Source of the DNA: Cupriavidus necator
GTDB lineage: Bacteria; Pseudomonadota; Gammaproteobacteria; Burkholderiales; Burkholderiaceae
DNA length: 64,000 bases
Assembly: GCA_022041995.1 (NCBI GenBank)
Contig: CP074381.1
Coordinates: 1,736,001 to 1,800,000, forward strand
Reading direction: 5' to 3'
Positions 47,243-56,991 of the stretch are shown here, in pieces. Within the stretch, counting starts at the first letter, position 1; every line of letters starts with the position of its first letter. The notes under the pieces were generated by a model. It ran no database searches. It was not told the origin of the DNA and saw only the letters and a list, made by a program, of their open reading frames with translations. Position numbers and translations under genes: made by a program.

Positions 47243-48253
47243 ATGTCCAAAACGTTCAAGCGCATCGTCCTGGCCTCGCGTCCCGAAGGCGCGGTGACGC
47301 CGGCCAATTTCCGCCTGGAAGAAGTGCCCGTGCCGCAGATCGCAGACGGCCAGGTGCTGGTGCGCAACCACTACCTGTCGCTGGATCCGTACATGCGCGG
47401 CCGCATGAACGAGAGCAAGTCCTATGCCGCGCCGCAGCCGCTCGATGAGGTCATGATCGGCGGCACCGTGGGCGAAGTGGTGGAAAGCAAGAACAGCAAG
47501 TTCAAGCCGGGCGACAAGGTGGTCGGCATGTTCGGCTGGCAGGAGATGGGCGTCAGCGACGGCACCGGCCTGCAGCCGGTCGACACCACGCATATCCCGC
47601 TGTCGGCCTACCTGGGCTCGGTCGGCATGCCGGGCGTGACCGCCTGGTATGGCCTGAACAAGATCATCCTGCCCAAGCCGGGCAAGACCATTGCGGTCAG
47701 CGCGGCCTCCGGCGCGGTGGGCAGCGTGGTCGGGCAGCTGGCCAGGCTGGCCGGCTGCCGCGCGGTCGGCTTTGCCGGCGGCAAGGACAAGTGCGACTAC
47801 GTGGTCAATGAGCTGGGCTTCGATGCCTGCATCGACTACAAGGCGGCCAAGGATCCCAAGGACCTTTACCGCATGCTCAAGGAAGCCACCCCGGACGGCA
47901 TCGACGGCTATTTCGAGAACGTCGGCGGCGATATCCTGGACGCGGTGCTGACGCGCATGAACGCCTTCGGCCGCATCGCCATGTGCGGCATGATCGCGGG
48001 CTATGACGGCCAGCCGCTGCCGCTGAAGAACCCGCAGCTGATCCTGGTGTCGCGCCTGACCATTGAGGGCTTTATCGTCTCTGAGCATATGGAAGTCTGG
48101 CCGCAGGCGCTGAAGGAACTGGGCACCGCCGTCGCACAAGGCAAGCTCAAGTTCCGCGAGAGCATTGCCGAAGGCCTGGCCAGCGCGCCGGAAGCCTTTA
48201 TCGGCCTGCTCAAGGGCAAGAACTTCGGCAAGCAGCTGGTCAAGCTGGTCTGA
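47243..48253 (+). CDS. NADP-dependent oxidoreductase, medium-chain reductase family (CurA/leukotriene B4 dehydrogenase-like)
   Basis: Zinc-independent medium-chain dehydrogenase/reductase of 336 aa that usually reduces alpha,beta-unsaturated ketones or enones. Markers are YLSLDPYMRGRM near the N terminus, GGTVGEVVESKN, LGSVGMPGVTAWYGL, and the nucleotide fold SAASGAVGSVVGQLA followed by GGKDKC. ENVGGDILDAVL and GMIAGYD are typical of this branch. It stands 93 bp after the thioesterase in the acyl-CoA run; the natural substrate is not evident. Confidence 0.9.
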   Translation: MSKTFKRIVLASRPEGAVTPANFRLEEVPVPQIADGQVLVRNHYLSLDPYMRGRMNESKSYAAPQPLDEVMIGGTVGEVVESKNSKFKPGDKVVGMFGWQEMGVSDGTGLQPVDTTHIPLSAYLGSVGMPGVTAWYGLNKIILPKPGKTIAVSAASGAVGSVVGQLARLAGCRAVGFAGGKDKCDYVVNELGFDACIDYKAAKDPKDLYRMLKEATPDGIDGYFENVGGDILDAVLTRMNAFGRIAMCGMIAGYDGQPLPLKNPQLILVSRLTIEGFIVSEHMEVWPQALKELGTAVAQGKLKFRESIAEGLASAPEAFIGLLKGKNFGKQLVKLV

Positions 48254-48330
48254 GCGGCGCATGCAGGGCCGCGGCGCGCCTGCCGGGCGCGCCGCGGGCA
48301 ACGGATTTCACCAACAAAATGGAGACACCG

Positions 48331-49179
48331 ATGAATGCCCCGCAAGCCCCGCAAAACCAGAGTGCCGACGAGATCGGCGCCGGCCTGCCTGAAGAGGTCA
48401 AGGCGCGCTACCGCAACCTGCCGCAGCCGCCGCAGTTCGCCACCGCCGCCGAAGAGCGCCTGCACCGCAAGCAGCGCCTGGCCGCGGCCTTCCGGCTGTT
48501 TTCCAGATTCGGTTTCGACGAAGGCGTGGCCGGCCATATCACCGCGCGCGACCCGGAGTTTCCCGATACCTTCTGGGTCAATCCCTTCGGTGTGCATTTC
48601 AGCCAGGTCAAGGTTTCCAACCTGATCCGCTGCGACCACCACGGCGACGTGGTGGAGGGCGACTACCTGGTCAATGCCGCGGCCTTCGCCATCCATTCGC
48701 GCGTGCACCAGACCCGCCCCGACGCGGTCGCGGCCGCGCACTCGCACAGCACCCATGGCCGTGCGTGGTCCACGCTGGGCCGCCCGCTCGATCCGCTGAC
48801 GCAGGACGTGTGCGCGTTCTATCAGGACCATGCGGTCTATGACGATTTCGGCGGCGTGGTGGTGGAGCTCGACGAGGGCCAGCGCATCGCCAATGCGCTG
48901 GGCCCGAACAAGGCCGCCATCCTGCAGAACCATGGCCTGCTGACGGTCGGCAAGACCGTGGACGAAGCCGCCTGGTGGTTCATCACCATGGAGCGCTCCT
49001 GCCAGGTCCAGTTGCTGGCCGAAGCCGCCGCGGCGCGCACCCAGGCGCCGCTCAAGCTGATCTCCGATGCGGCCGCGCGCCAGGCCTATTCGATCGTCGG
49101 CACCGCGCAGGCGGGCTGGTTCCAGTTCCAGCCGCTGTATGCCCGCATCGTCAAGGAACAGCCGGACCTGCTGGACTGA
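48331..49179 (+). CDS. Class II aldolase/adducin family protein
   Basis: 282 aa. The ATG at 48331 was chosen because GGAGACACCG sits just upstream; an earlier ATG (48319) overlaps that site. The metal-binding histidines are in AAAHSHSTHGRAW and ILQNHGLLTVG. GVAGHITARDPEFPDTFWVN is the family's N-terminal block. Close family members often have no proven aldolase activity and are annotated only by fold. It lies in the acyl-CoA run between the reductase and a GST. Confidence 0.88.
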   Translation: MNAPQAPQNQSADEIGAGLPEEVKARYRNLPQPPQFATAAEERLHRKQRLAAAFRLFSRFGFDEGVAGHITARDPEFPDTFWVNPFGVHFSQVKVSNLIRCDHHGDVVEGDYLVNAAAFAIHSRVHQTRPDAVAAAHSHSTHGRAWSTLGRPLDPLTQDVCAFYQDHAVYDDFGGVVVELDEGQRIANALGPNKAAILQNHGLLTVGKTVDEAAWWFITMERSCQVQLLAEAAAARTQAPLKLISDAAARQAYSIVGTAQAGWFQFQPLYARIVKEQPDLLD

Positions 49180-49217
49180 ATCCGCGCGGAACTAGCCGCA
49201 ATATGGAGGTGGATCGC

Positions 49218-50153
49218 ATGGCCGAGATCATTCTTCACCAGTACGCAACTTCGCCATTCTCCGAGAAGGTGCGCCTGCTGCTGGGCGCCAAGGGACTGGC
49301 GTGGCAGGCGGTGGAAATCCCCGCCATCCTGCCCAAGCCCGACCTGCTTGCGCTGACGGGCGGCTACCGCCGCACGCCGGTGATGCAGGTCGGTGCCGAT
49401 ATCTACTGCGATACCGCGCTGATCTGCGAGGTGCTGGACGCGCTGGTGCCCACGCCGGCGCTGTATCCGCCGGCCCAGGCCGCGGCGGCGCGGGTCGCGG
49501 CAGCCTGGTTCGATGCGGCGCTGTTTACGGCGTCGGTGACCTATGTGTTCCAGCCAGCCGGCGTTGCCAGCATGCTGGGCCACCTGTCGCCGGCGCAGGT
49601 CCAGGCCTTTACCGCCGACCGCAAGGCCATGCGCGGCGACACCCATGCACTGCGCATGCCGTTGCCCGAAGCCACCGCGCTGCTGCATGAAACCTTCGGG
49701 CAACTGGAAACGCAGTTCGCGGCCGGGATCGAGCATGTGGCCGGGCCGGCGCTGTCGGTTGCCGACTTCTCGCTGTACCACAACCTTTGGTTTATCCGCC
49801 GCGCCGGTGCGCTGGCGCAGTTGCTGGAGGCTTATCCGCGCTTGCAGGCCTGGTATGCGCGCATGAACACCTTTGGCCATGGCCGGCCGCGCGTGATCGA
49901 CGGCGAGGACGCGATCAGCGCCGCGCACAGTGCCGATCCGCTTGTGCTGGATGAGGGTGTGGTCGCGGACGCCGGCCTGCAGGCCGGCGACCCCGTCACC
50001 GTCACGCCCACCGACTATGCGCGCGACCCGGTGGCCGGCGTGCTGCTGTCGCTGACCGCGCGCCGCGTCACGCTGCGCCGCCAGGACCCGCGCGCCGGTG
50101 CGCTCAATGTGCATTTCCCGCGGCAGGGCTACCAGGTGCAGCGCGCCGCCTGA
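49218..50153 (+). CDS. Glutathione S-transferase-family protein with C-terminal extension
   Basis: 311 aa; the ATG at 49218 follows GGAGGTGGATC. The N-terminal thioredoxin-like GST domain (ILHQYATSPFSEKVRLLLGAKG, then YRRTPVMQVGADIYCDT) is followed by a helical GST C domain (to about residue 215) and about 90 more residues (from RPRVIDGEDAI), which are not part of the normal GST fold. Ser13 or nearby residues may activate glutathione. The role in the run is unclear: detoxification or a glutathione-dependent isomerisation are possible. Confidence 0.85.
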   Translation: MAEIILHQYATSPFSEKVRLLLGAKGLAWQAVEIPAILPKPDLLALTGGYRRTPVMQVGADIYCDTALICEVLDALVPTPALYPPAQAAAARVAAAWFDAALFTASVTYVFQPAGVASMLGHLSPAQVQAFTADRKAMRGDTHALRMPLPEATALLHETFGQLETQFAAGIEHVAGPALSVADFSLYHNLWFIRRAGALAQLLEAYPRLQAWYARMNTFGHGRPRVIDGEDAISAAHSADPLVLDEGVVADAGLQAGDPVTVTPTDYARDPVAGVLLSLTARRVTLRRQDPRAGALNVHFPRQGYQVQRAA

Positions 50154-50213
50154 GCGCGCGCACGGCACACGGCCCGCCGTTTCCCAAACGAATCACGTGA
50201 CAGGACAGACGAT

Positions 50214-51116
50214 ATGAAGGATTTCTCCAACAAGGTGGCTGTCATTACCGGCGGCGCCTCGGGTTTCGGCAAGGAGTTTGCCCACATTGCGGCCGGCCTC
50301 GGCATGAAGCTGGTGCTGGCGGATGTGCAGGCAGACGCGCTGGACGCGACCGTAGCGGAATTCAAGGCACGCAATGTGCCGGCGATCGGGTTGCGCACCG
50401 ACGTCTCGCGGGCCGACCAGGTGCAGGCGCTGGCCGATGCTGCCATCGACGCTTTCGGCCAGGTCAACCTGCTGTTCAATAACGCCGGCGTGGGCGCGGG
50501 CGGCCTGATCTGGGAGAACTCCGAGAAGGACTGGGAGTGGGTGCTGGGCGTCAACCTGTATGGCGTAGTGCACGGCGTGCGCATCTTCACGCCGCTGATG
50601 CTGGCCGCGGCGGAGAAGGATCCGGCCTACCAGGGCCATATCGTCAACACGGCGTCGATGGCGGGCTTGCTGAACCCGCCGGCAATGGGCGTATACAACG
50701 TGTCCAAGCATGCGGTGGTGGCGTTGACGGAAACGCTGTACCAGGACCTGGGGCTGGTGACGGAGCAGGTGCGCTGCTCGGTGCTGTGCCCGTACTTCGT
50801 GCCGACCGGCATCAGCCAGTCGCAGCGCAACCGGCCCGCCGACCTGGCCAACCAGGCGCCGCCGACGCGCTCGCAGCTGGTGTCGCAGGCCTTGTCGGAC
50901 AAGGCCGTCGGCTCCGGCAAGGTGACCGCCGCCGAGGTCGCGCAGCTGACCTTCGATGCCATCCGCGACGAAAGCTTCTATATTTATTCCCACCCCCAGG
51001 CGCTCGCCCCCGTGCGCCAGCGCTTTGAGGATATCGTCGGGCAGCGCAATCCCGGCGATCCGTTTGCCGACAAGCCCGAGGTCCGCGCGGGCCTTGTTGC
51101 CGCGTTGCGCGGCTGA
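50214..51116 (+). CDS. Short-chain dehydrogenase/reductase
   Basis: 300 aa NAD(P)-dependent enzyme. Cofactor motif GGASGFG (13-19), FNNAG, and active site Ser148, Tyr161, Lys165 (YNVSKHA). The C-terminal part is longer than in a minimal SDR and lines a substrate pocket. Intact frame, unlike the SDR at 45818. It lies between the GST and the epoxide-hydrolase-like protein, 60 and 52 bp away, in the same direction; substrate unknown. Confidence 0.9.
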   Translation: MKDFSNKVAVITGGASGFGKEFAHIAAGLGMKLVLADVQADALDATVAEFKARNVPAIGLRTDVSRADQVQALADAAIDAFGQVNLLFNNAGVGAGGLIWENSEKDWEWVLGVNLYGVVHGVRIFTPLMLAAAEKDPAYQGHIVNTASMAGLLNPPAMGVYNVSKHAVVALTETLYQDLGLVTEQVRCSVLCPYFVPTGISQSQRNRPADLANQAPPTRSQLVSQALSDKAVGSGKVTAAEVAQLTFDAIRDESFYIYSHPQALAPVRQRFEDIVGQRNPGDPFADKPEVRAGLVAALRG

Positions 51117-51168
51117 CTGACGTTCGCCAACCCCGGCCAGCACAACGCCACAACGAGGAGGACCGCAT

Positions 51169-52116
51169 ATGGAGAACAACATGGCAGCCCCCGCCGCCGT
51201 GATCCGCCACCTGCAGTACGCCACGCTGCCCAACGGTACCCGCCTGCACTACGCCAGCGCGGGCGAGCGTGGCAAGCCGCTGATGCTGTTCGTGCACGGC
51301 TTTCCTGAATTCTGGTTCGAATGGGAGGCCCAGCTGGCCGAGTTCGGGCGCACGCATTTTGCCGTGGCGCCGGACTTGCGCGGCTACAACCTGTCGAGCA
51401 AGCCCGCCGGCGTCGAGGCCTACCGGCCGCGCCATATTGTCGAAGACCTGGTGCAGCTGGTCAGCGCGCTGGGCTATGACCAGGCCATAGTGGTGGCGCA
51501 CGACTGGGGCGGGGCGATCTGCTGGAACCTGGCAATCCAGTTTTCGCAGCTGGTGCGCCAGCTCATCATCGTCAACTCGCCGCATCCGTACCTGTTTGCG
51601 CGCGCGCTGGCCACCGATCCCGGGCAGCAGGCCGCTTCCGCCTACATGAACTGGCTGCGCAAGCCGGGCTCGGAAAAGGCACTGGCCGCCAACGACTTCG
51701 CGTTGCTGGACCGGATGCTGGCCGATGCCGACGGCAAGCCGGCGGCCTGGTACACGCCCGAGACGCGCGCCAGGTACCACGCGGCATGGTCCCAGCCGGG
51801 CGAAGGCCAGGACGCCGGCGTCCATCCGCTCACCGGCGGCGTCAATTTCTACCGCGCCTCGCCCATGCACCCGCCGGGCGAGGGCGAGCCGCCGCCCGAC
51901 ATCTCGCGCCTGGATCCGGCCGCCTTTGTGGTCAGGGTCCCGACGCTGGTGATCTGGGGCGAGCGCGACCGTGCGCTGCCGAAGTCGCTGGTGGACGGTC
52001 TGGCAGACTTCGTGCCCGAGCTGCGCCTGGAACGCATCCCCGAGGGCACGCACTGGGTGATCCACGAACAGCCGGAACGGGTCAACCAGCTGATCCGCAG
52101 CGCCTTGCCGGCGTGA
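51169..52116 (+). CDS. Alpha/beta hydrolase, epoxide hydrolase-like
   Basis: 315 aa. A strong GAGGAGG precedes the ATG. Oxyanion-hole motif HGFPEFWFEW, nucleophile Asp112 in VAHDWGG (Asp rather than Ser, as in epoxide hydrolases and haloalkane dehalogenases), acid in WGERDRALP and His in GTHWVIHEQP. A cap region spans about 140-230. Last gene of the plus-strand acyl-CoA run. The Asp nucleophile plus the HGFPE sequence favours epoxide hydrolase over dehalogenase. Confidence 0.87.
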   Translation: MENNMAAPAAVIRHLQYATLPNGTRLHYASAGERGKPLMLFVHGFPEFWFEWEAQLAEFGRTHFAVAPDLRGYNLSSKPAGVEAYRPRHIVEDLVQLVSALGYDQAIVVAHDWGGAICWNLAIQFSQLVRQLIIVNSPHPYLFARALATDPGQQAASAYMNWLRKPGSEKALAANDFALLDRMLADADGKPAAWYTPETRARYHAAWSQPGEGQDAGVHPLTGGVNFYRASPMHPPGEGEPPPDISRLDPAAFVVRVPTLVIWGERDRALPKSLVDGLADFVPELRLERIPEGTHWVIHEQPERVNQLIRSALPA

Positions 52117-52155
52117 CCGGGGCGCGCGGCTGCCCCGGGGCAGCCGCGCGTGGCT

Positions 52156-52677
52156 TCAGGTCAGGCGCTCGCGGTACAGCCGGTAGTTCTCGTCGTCGAA
52201 GCAGACAAAGGTGACCTGCTCGATCTCCGGCGCCCCGGCCAGCGCTTCGCGCACCGCGGCGATGGCGATATCCGCCGCGCGCTCGCGCGGGAAGGCGTAG
52301 ATGCCGGTGCTGATATTGGGAAAGGCCAGCCTGCGCAGATGGTGCTGCGCCGCCAGGCGGATGCTGTTGCGGTAGGCATTGGCCAGTTGTTCGTCCTCGC
52401 CCTGGTCGCCGCCTTGCCAGACCGGCCCGACCGCGTGGATCACGTATGGCGCCGGCAGGCGGCCGCCGGTGGTGATCACCGCTTCGCCGGTGGGGCAGCC
52501 GCCCTGCTCGTCGCGGATCGCGCGGCAGGCCTCCTTGATGGCGGAGCCGCCCGCCCCGTGGATGGCCCCGTCGACGCCGCCGCCGCCCAACAGGCCGCTA
52601 TTGGCCGCGTTGACGATGGCATCGACTTCCATCCGGGTGATATCGCCATGGACTACCTGCAAGTGCTCGCCGCTCAT
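52156..52677 (-). CDS. ymdB: Macro-domain O-acetyl-ADP-ribose deacetylase
   Basis: 173 aa, the usual YmdB length. The ATG at 52677 is preceded by GGAGACACC; the longer upstream frame is rejected. The macro signature is [21 protein letters not shown], then [12 protein letters not shown], and later [18 protein letters not shown]. It removes acetyl or ADP-ribose groups from ADP-ribose derivatives in the cytosol. It lies 76 bp downstream of the iron alcohol dehydrogenase and may share its message. Confidence 0.92.
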   Translation of the reverse strand: MSGEHLQVVHGDITRMEVDAIVNAANSGLLGGGGVDGAIHGAGGSAIKEACRAIRDEQGGCPTGEAVITTGGRLPAPYVIHAVGPVWQGGDQGEDEQLANAYRNSIRLAAQHHLRRLAFPNISTGIYAFPRERAADIAIAAVREALAGAPEIEQVTFVCFDDENYRLYRERLT

Positions 52678-52753
52678 GGTGTCTCCTGCGCTGTGGAGGG
52701 AGGGCCGCCGGACAGCCGCTTGGTCGGTCAGGCCGGCGGGAGGCTGCTGTGTG

Positions 52754-53902
52754 CTACATGGACTGCTCAAGCATACGCCGATAATCCGCGGCGCTGGCTT
52801 CTTTCGGGTTGGTTTTGTGGCAGTGGTCGACCAGCGCACCGGCGATCACCTTGTCGAACATATCCTCGGTGACGCCCATCTGGCGCAGCCCGGTGGGCAG
52901 GCCCAGGCGCGCGGTCATGTCATGCACGGCCTGCGCGATATCGGCGCCGTCGGGCAGGTGCATGGCGCGGCGCAGGCGTGCATAGCGATCGTCGCGCACC
53001 ACCGTGGGCGCGTCGGCATTGAAGCGCAGCACGGCGGGCATCACTACTGCATTGAGCGTGCCGTGGTGCAGGCCGGTGCGGCCGTCGATCTTCAGCCCGC
53101 CCAGCGGGTGCGACAGCGAATGCACGCAGCCCAGCCCCTTCTGGAACGCCATGGCGCCCTGCATCGATGCGCTCATCATGTTCAGGCGCGCGTCGCGGTC
53201 CTGGCCGTCGCGGGTGGCGCGCTCGATATGGCCCCAGCCGCGCTCCAGGCCGTCCAGCGCAATGCCGTCCGCGGGCGGGTTGAAGGCAGGGGCCAGGAAG
53301 GTCTCGATGCAGTGCGCAATCGCATCCATGCCGGTGGCCGCGGTCAGCCCGGCGGGCAGCCCCAGGGTCAGTTCCGGATCGCAGACGGCGGACTTGGGCA
53401 GCAGGTGCCAGGAATGGAAGCCCAGCTTGCGGCCGTCGTCCAGGATGATGATGGCGCCGCGCGCCACCTCGCTGCCGGTGCCCGAGGTGGTGGGCACCGC
53501 GATCAGCGGCGCCGCCTTGTCGGTGATCTTGCCGCTGCCGCCTTCGATGGTGGCATAGGTGGTCAGTTCGCCCTCATGCGTGGCCAGGATGGCGATGCCC
53601 TTGGCCAGGTCGATCGACGAGCCGCCGCCCACTGCCACCAGCCCGTCGCAGCCGGCCTCGCGGTACTGCGCGGCCGCCTTGCGCACCATGGCCTCGGTTG
53701 GGTTCGACGGGGTTTCATCGAACACTGCAACCTGCAGGCCTTGCATCGCATCGATGGCACGCCGCGCCACGCCCGCGGCGACCACACCCTTGTCGGTCAC
53801 CAGCAGCGGGCGGCGGATGCCGATGCGCTCGCATTCGGCCTTGAGCAGGCTTACCGCGCCGAAATCCAGGTGGATGTGGGTCAGATAGTAGATAAACGCC
53901 AT
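52754..53902 (-). CDS. Iron-containing alcohol dehydrogenase
   Basis: 382 aa group III dehydrogenase, NAD-dependent. The ATG at 53902 follows AGGAGACAACC; 50 upstream codons reading into the promoter region were removed. Nucleotide-binding segment [21 protein letters not shown], and the metal-ligand region with Asp and His in [11 protein letters not shown] and [20 protein letters not shown]. It oxidises or reduces an alcohol/aldehyde pair. The divergent esterase and the fatty-acid-type operator between them suggest a role with ester-derived alcohols (inference). Confidence 0.92.
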   Translation of the reverse strand: MAFIYYLTHIHLDFGAVSLLKAECERIGIRRPLLVTDKGVVAAGVARRAIDAMQGLQVAVFDETPSNPTEAMVRKAAAQYREAGCDGLVAVGGGSSIDLAKGIAILATHEGELTTYATIEGGSGKITDKAAPLIAVPTTSGTGSEVARGAIIILDDGRKLGFHSWHLLPKSAVCDPELTLGLPAGLTAATGMDAIAHCIETFLAPAFNPPADGIALDGLERGWGHIERATRDGQDRDARLNMMSASMQGAMAFQKGLGCVHSLSHPLGGLKIDGRTGLHHGTLNAVVMPAVLRFNADAPTVVRDDRYARLRRAMHLPDGADIAQAVHDMTARLGLPTGLRQMGVTEDMFDKVIAGALVDHCHKTNPKEASAADYRRMLEQSM

Positions 53903-54140
53903 GTCTGGTTGTCTCCTGCTGGGATCTGCCGCGAAATGGTTGGTCAGCGCGCGCCGGGAATAGTGCTCGCCACGCGCGCTGTCTTGGGGTTCAATGGGCC
54001 TGCAGTACCGTTTCCGGAGCACTTGGGCACGCTTGGACCGATCATCGCGCAAAAACTTGCCGCGCGGCAGGCCGAGCGTGGCTTTTCGGGGTTATCTCGT
54101 ACTGCCGGGTTCCGGAAACATCTGGCATCATACTAAAATC

Positions 54141-54152
54141 GAACGATCGTTC
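54141..54152. promoter_or_regulatory. Perfect 12-bp palindrome, candidate TetR-type operator
   Basis: GAACGATCGTTC, flanked by TAAAATC and ACTATT. The site differs from 39467-39478 at only two of twelve positions and shares the flanks. It lies between the divergent iron dehydrogenase and HSL esterase, 85 bp upstream of the esterase ATG. The 334-bp gap has no other feature I recognise. Confidence 0.65.
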
Positions 54153-54236
54153 ACTATTCGAACTTCCCCGGATGCGGGCGCCGCACCAGCGCTTCTGCGC
54201 GCCGCAGGCGCCGTGTCCGCAGCCGCGCCACTCCCA

Positions 54237-55259
54237 ATGTCTGCCGTACCGTCTTCCAGCTCTCCCGCGCCCGCCACGCCAGGCCTGCCGTCCAGCCCGC
54301 TCGACCCGCAGGTGGCCGCGCTGCTGGCGCTGATCGCGCGCGTCAAGCGGCCGCCAATTCACGTGATGGAGCCGGAGGACGCCAAGATCGCCTACGAGAA
54401 AAGCGCGCCGATCCTGGATATCAACCCGCCGCCGGTGCACATGGCGGAAGACCTGCTGGTGCCGGCGCGCGACGGCCACGCCATCCCGGTCAGGCTGTAC
54501 ACCCCGCGCGAGGCCAGCTGGACCGAGCCGCTGCCACTGCTGGTGTATTTCCACGGCGGCGGCTTCACGGTCGGCAGCGTCAATTCGCACGATCCGCTGT
54601 GCCGCCTGCTGTGCGGCCAGGCCGACTGCATGGTGCTGTCGGTGGACTACCGGCTCGGGCCGCAATGGCGCTTCCCGACGGCGGCCAACGACGCCTTCGA
54701 CGTGCTGCACTGGGTCTTCGCTGAAGCCGACAAGCTGGGTGCCGACCCGGCGCGCATCGGCCTGGGCGGCGACAGCGCCGGCGGCACGCTGGCCGCCGCC
54801 TGCGCGGTCGAGGCCCGCGATGCCGGCCTGGCGCCGGTGCTGCAGCTGCTGATCTATCCCGGCACCTGCGCGCGCCAGGATACGCCGTCGCACCGCGCGC
54901 TGGCCGATGGCTACCTGCTGACGGCGGACATGATCCGCTGGTTCTTTGCCCAGTACCTGGACCAGGAGGCCAGCCGCGACGACTGGCGCTTCGCCCCGCT
55001 GGACGGCGGCGGCGCCGGCGCCGAGGTGCGCGGCACATGCCCGGCCTGGATCGCGGTGGCCGGCTACGACCCGCTGCACGACGAGGGCGTGGCCTATGCA
55101 GAGAAGCTGCGCGCCGCGGGCGTGGCTGCCACGCTGGCGGACTACCCCGGCATGATCCATGATTTCTTCAAGCTGGGCCGCTTCGTGCCGGCGGTGGCGC
55201 AGGCGCATGCCGACGCCGTTGCCGCGCTGCGCGCCGCGTTCGGCACAGCACACCACTAG
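54237..55259 (+). CDS. HSL-type alpha/beta hydrolase (lipase/esterase)
   Basis: Carboxylester hydrolase of 340 aa in the hormone-sensitive-lipase family. Oxyanion motif HGGG at 106-109, nucleophile Ser180 in GGDSAGG, then acid in GYDPLHDEG and His in MIHDFF. The chosen ATG at 54237 starts an Ala/Ser/Pro-rich lead (MSAVPSSSSPAPA); the upstream open frame crosses the operator and is rejected. No signal peptide, so probably cytoplasmic. It may release acids that feed the neighbouring beta-oxidation enzymes. Confidence 0.88.
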   Translation: MSAVPSSSSPAPATPGLPSSPLDPQVAALLALIARVKRPPIHVMEPEDAKIAYEKSAPILDINPPPVHMAEDLLVPARDGHAIPVRLYTPREASWTEPLPLLVYFHGGGFTVGSVNSHDPLCRLLCGQADCMVLSVDYRLGPQWRFPTAANDAFDVLHWVFAEADKLGADPARIGLGGDSAGGTLAAACAVEARDAGLAPVLQLLIYPGTCARQDTPSHRALADGYLLTADMIRWFFAQYLDQEASRDDWRFAPLDGGGAGAEVRGTCPAWIAVAGYDPLHDEGVAYAEKLRAAGVAATLADYPGMIHDFFKLGRFVPAVAQAHADAVAALRAAFGTAHH

Positions 55260-55339
55260 AGCACCAGCCACGGTCAGGCCACACCGGCCGCGGCCTTCCA
55301 TTTTCAGCAGTGACTTGCAGCACAAGGAGACATAGTCAA

Positions 55340-56322
55340 ATGCAACGCCGCCACTTCATCGCCCGCGCGGGCATCGCCGTCGCCGCCGCGGCACTGGGCT
55401 TTGCCGCCATGCCCGCCCAGGCACAGGCCGACAAGTTCCCGCAGCGCCCGATCCGCCTGGTGATCGGCTACACCGCCGGCGGTTCCACGGATATCCCGTT
55501 CCGCGTGCTCGCCGACAACGCGTCGAAGATCCTGGGCCAGCCCGTGATCGTCGAGAACAAGCCGGGCGCGGGCGGCGTGCTGCCCGCGCAGATGATGCAG
55601 GCCACCGCCCCGGACGGCTACACGCTGGCGCAGGTCGCCATGCCGGTCTACCGCCTGCCGTACACCACCAAGATCAACTGGGACCCGGTCAAGGACCTGA
55701 GCTATATCATCAACCTCGCCGGCTACTCGTTCGGCCTGGTGGTGCCGGCCGATTCGCCGATCAAGACGATGCAGGACTACATTGCCTACGCCAAGGCCAA
55801 CCCCGGCAAGCTGACCTACGGCTCGCCGGGCTCCATGACCACGCTGCACCTGACCATGGAAGAGCTGGCGATGAAGCAGGGCGTGCAGTTCTCGCACATC
55901 CCCTACAAGGGCAATTCCGAGTCGATGCAGGCACTGCTGGGCGGCCACGTGATGTCGGTGGCCGACACGCCGGCGTGGGCACCGTATGTGGAGCAGGGCA
56001 AGCTGCGCCTGCTGTCGACCTGGGGCGAGAAGCGCTCGGCGCGCTTCCCAACGTGCCGACGCTGAAGGAACTGGGCATCGGCATCGTGCAGACCTCGCCG
56101 TTCGGCCTGGTCGCGCCCAAGGGTACCGACCCGAAGATCGTGCAGAAGCTGCATGACGCCTTCAAGAAGGCCATGGACATGCCCAACTACCGCGAAGCGC
56201 TGGCCAAGTTCGACATGGAGCCGTACTACATGAGCAGCCAGCAATACGCGCAGTTTGCGGCTGACACCGTCAAGAAGGAAAAGGCGATCATCGAGAAGCT
56301 GGGGCTGGCCAAGGCGCAATAA
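55340..56322 (+). CDS. Bug/TctC-type tripartite tricarboxylate receptor (single-base frameshift)
   Basis: Periplasmic binding protein. The ATG at 55340 follows AAGGAGA. A Tat-like or basic N terminus (MQRRHFIARAG), then signal core and AQAQA. PQRPIRLVIGYTAGGSTD is the Bug signature; SPGSMTTLHLTMEELA and HIPYKGNSESMQALLGG follow. The frame breaks at 56047-56049, where CCC should be CCCC to read ARFPNVPTLKELGIGI. Repaired length is 327 aa. No permease subunits nearby. It lies between the esterase and a thioesterase, so a small carboxylic acid is a reasonable ligand. Confidence 0.88.
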
Positions 56323-56438
56323 GGCCAATCAGGCTGCCGCCACCATCACCGATCCAGGCCGCCGCGCCTGCCGGCCCTGTCCGGCGGGCCGGCGGCCTGG
56401 TGCTTTGACAAGCCACGACAAACAAGGAGACCAAGCCG

Positions 56439-56876
56439 ATGGCCAAAGAGGATTTCCGCCACAGCATCCCGCTGCGCGTGCGCTGGGCCGAAGTCGATCC
56501 GCAGTCGATCGTCTTCAATGCGCACTACCTGACGTATTGCGATATCTGCGTGACCGAGTACTGGCGCGCGCTGGGTATCCGCTACCCGGAAGACGTGCTG
56601 CACGCGCATGGCGTGGACATCTTCGTGGTCAAGTCCACGCTGGAATACCACGCCTCGGCGCGCTTTGACGACGAGCTGGAAATCCGCGGCCGCATGTCGC
56701 GCCTGGGGCGCTCGAGCATGCTATTCCGGGTGGAGATGTATCGGGGCGACGAGCACCTGATCACGGGTGAGATCGTCTATGTTTGCGCGGACCCGGCTAC
56801 GCAGAAATCGGCGGCGATTCCGGGGCCGGTGCGGGAGATCATCGAGGGGTATGAGGTGGTGAAGCCGGCTGCGTAG
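56439..56876 (+). CDS. 4-hydroxybenzoyl-CoA-type acyl-CoA thioesterase
   Basis: 145 aa hotdog-fold hydrolase. The catalytic region is VRWAEVDPQSIVFNAHYL with Asp20, as in the YbgC/4HBT subfamily, then a central helix and FVVKSTLEYHASARFDDELEI. GGAGACC precedes the ATG at 56439. Cleaves short or aromatic acyl-CoA. Last gene of the esterase-Bug-thioesterase set, convergent with denD. Confidence 0.9.
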   Translation: MAKEDFRHSIPLRVRWAEVDPQSIVFNAHYLTYCDICVTEYWRALGIRYPEDVLHAHGVDIFVVKSTLEYHASARFDDELEIRGRMSRLGRSSMLFRVEMYRGDEHLITGEIVYVCADPATQKSAAIPGPVREIIEGYEVVKPAA

Positions 56877-56914
56877 TTGGCGAACTACTGGGCTTTGAAG
56901 CCCGCTTGTTTGCT

Positions 56915-56940
56915 CCCCTCTCCCGCAAGCGGGAGAGGGG
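56915..56940. repeat. CTCTCCC-family palindrome, copy 2
   Basis: Perfect 12-bp stem CCCCTCTCCCGC / GCGGGAGAGGGG with loop AA, in the 115-bp gap between the convergent thioesterase and denD genes. The same core occurs twice at 43698-43816. It may also act as a bidirectional transcription stop. Confidence 0.75.
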
Positions 56941-56991
56941 ACCGGCTCTCAGTGATTGGCAGGTCCGTCGCAGTAGCTGAGCGAGATAAGC

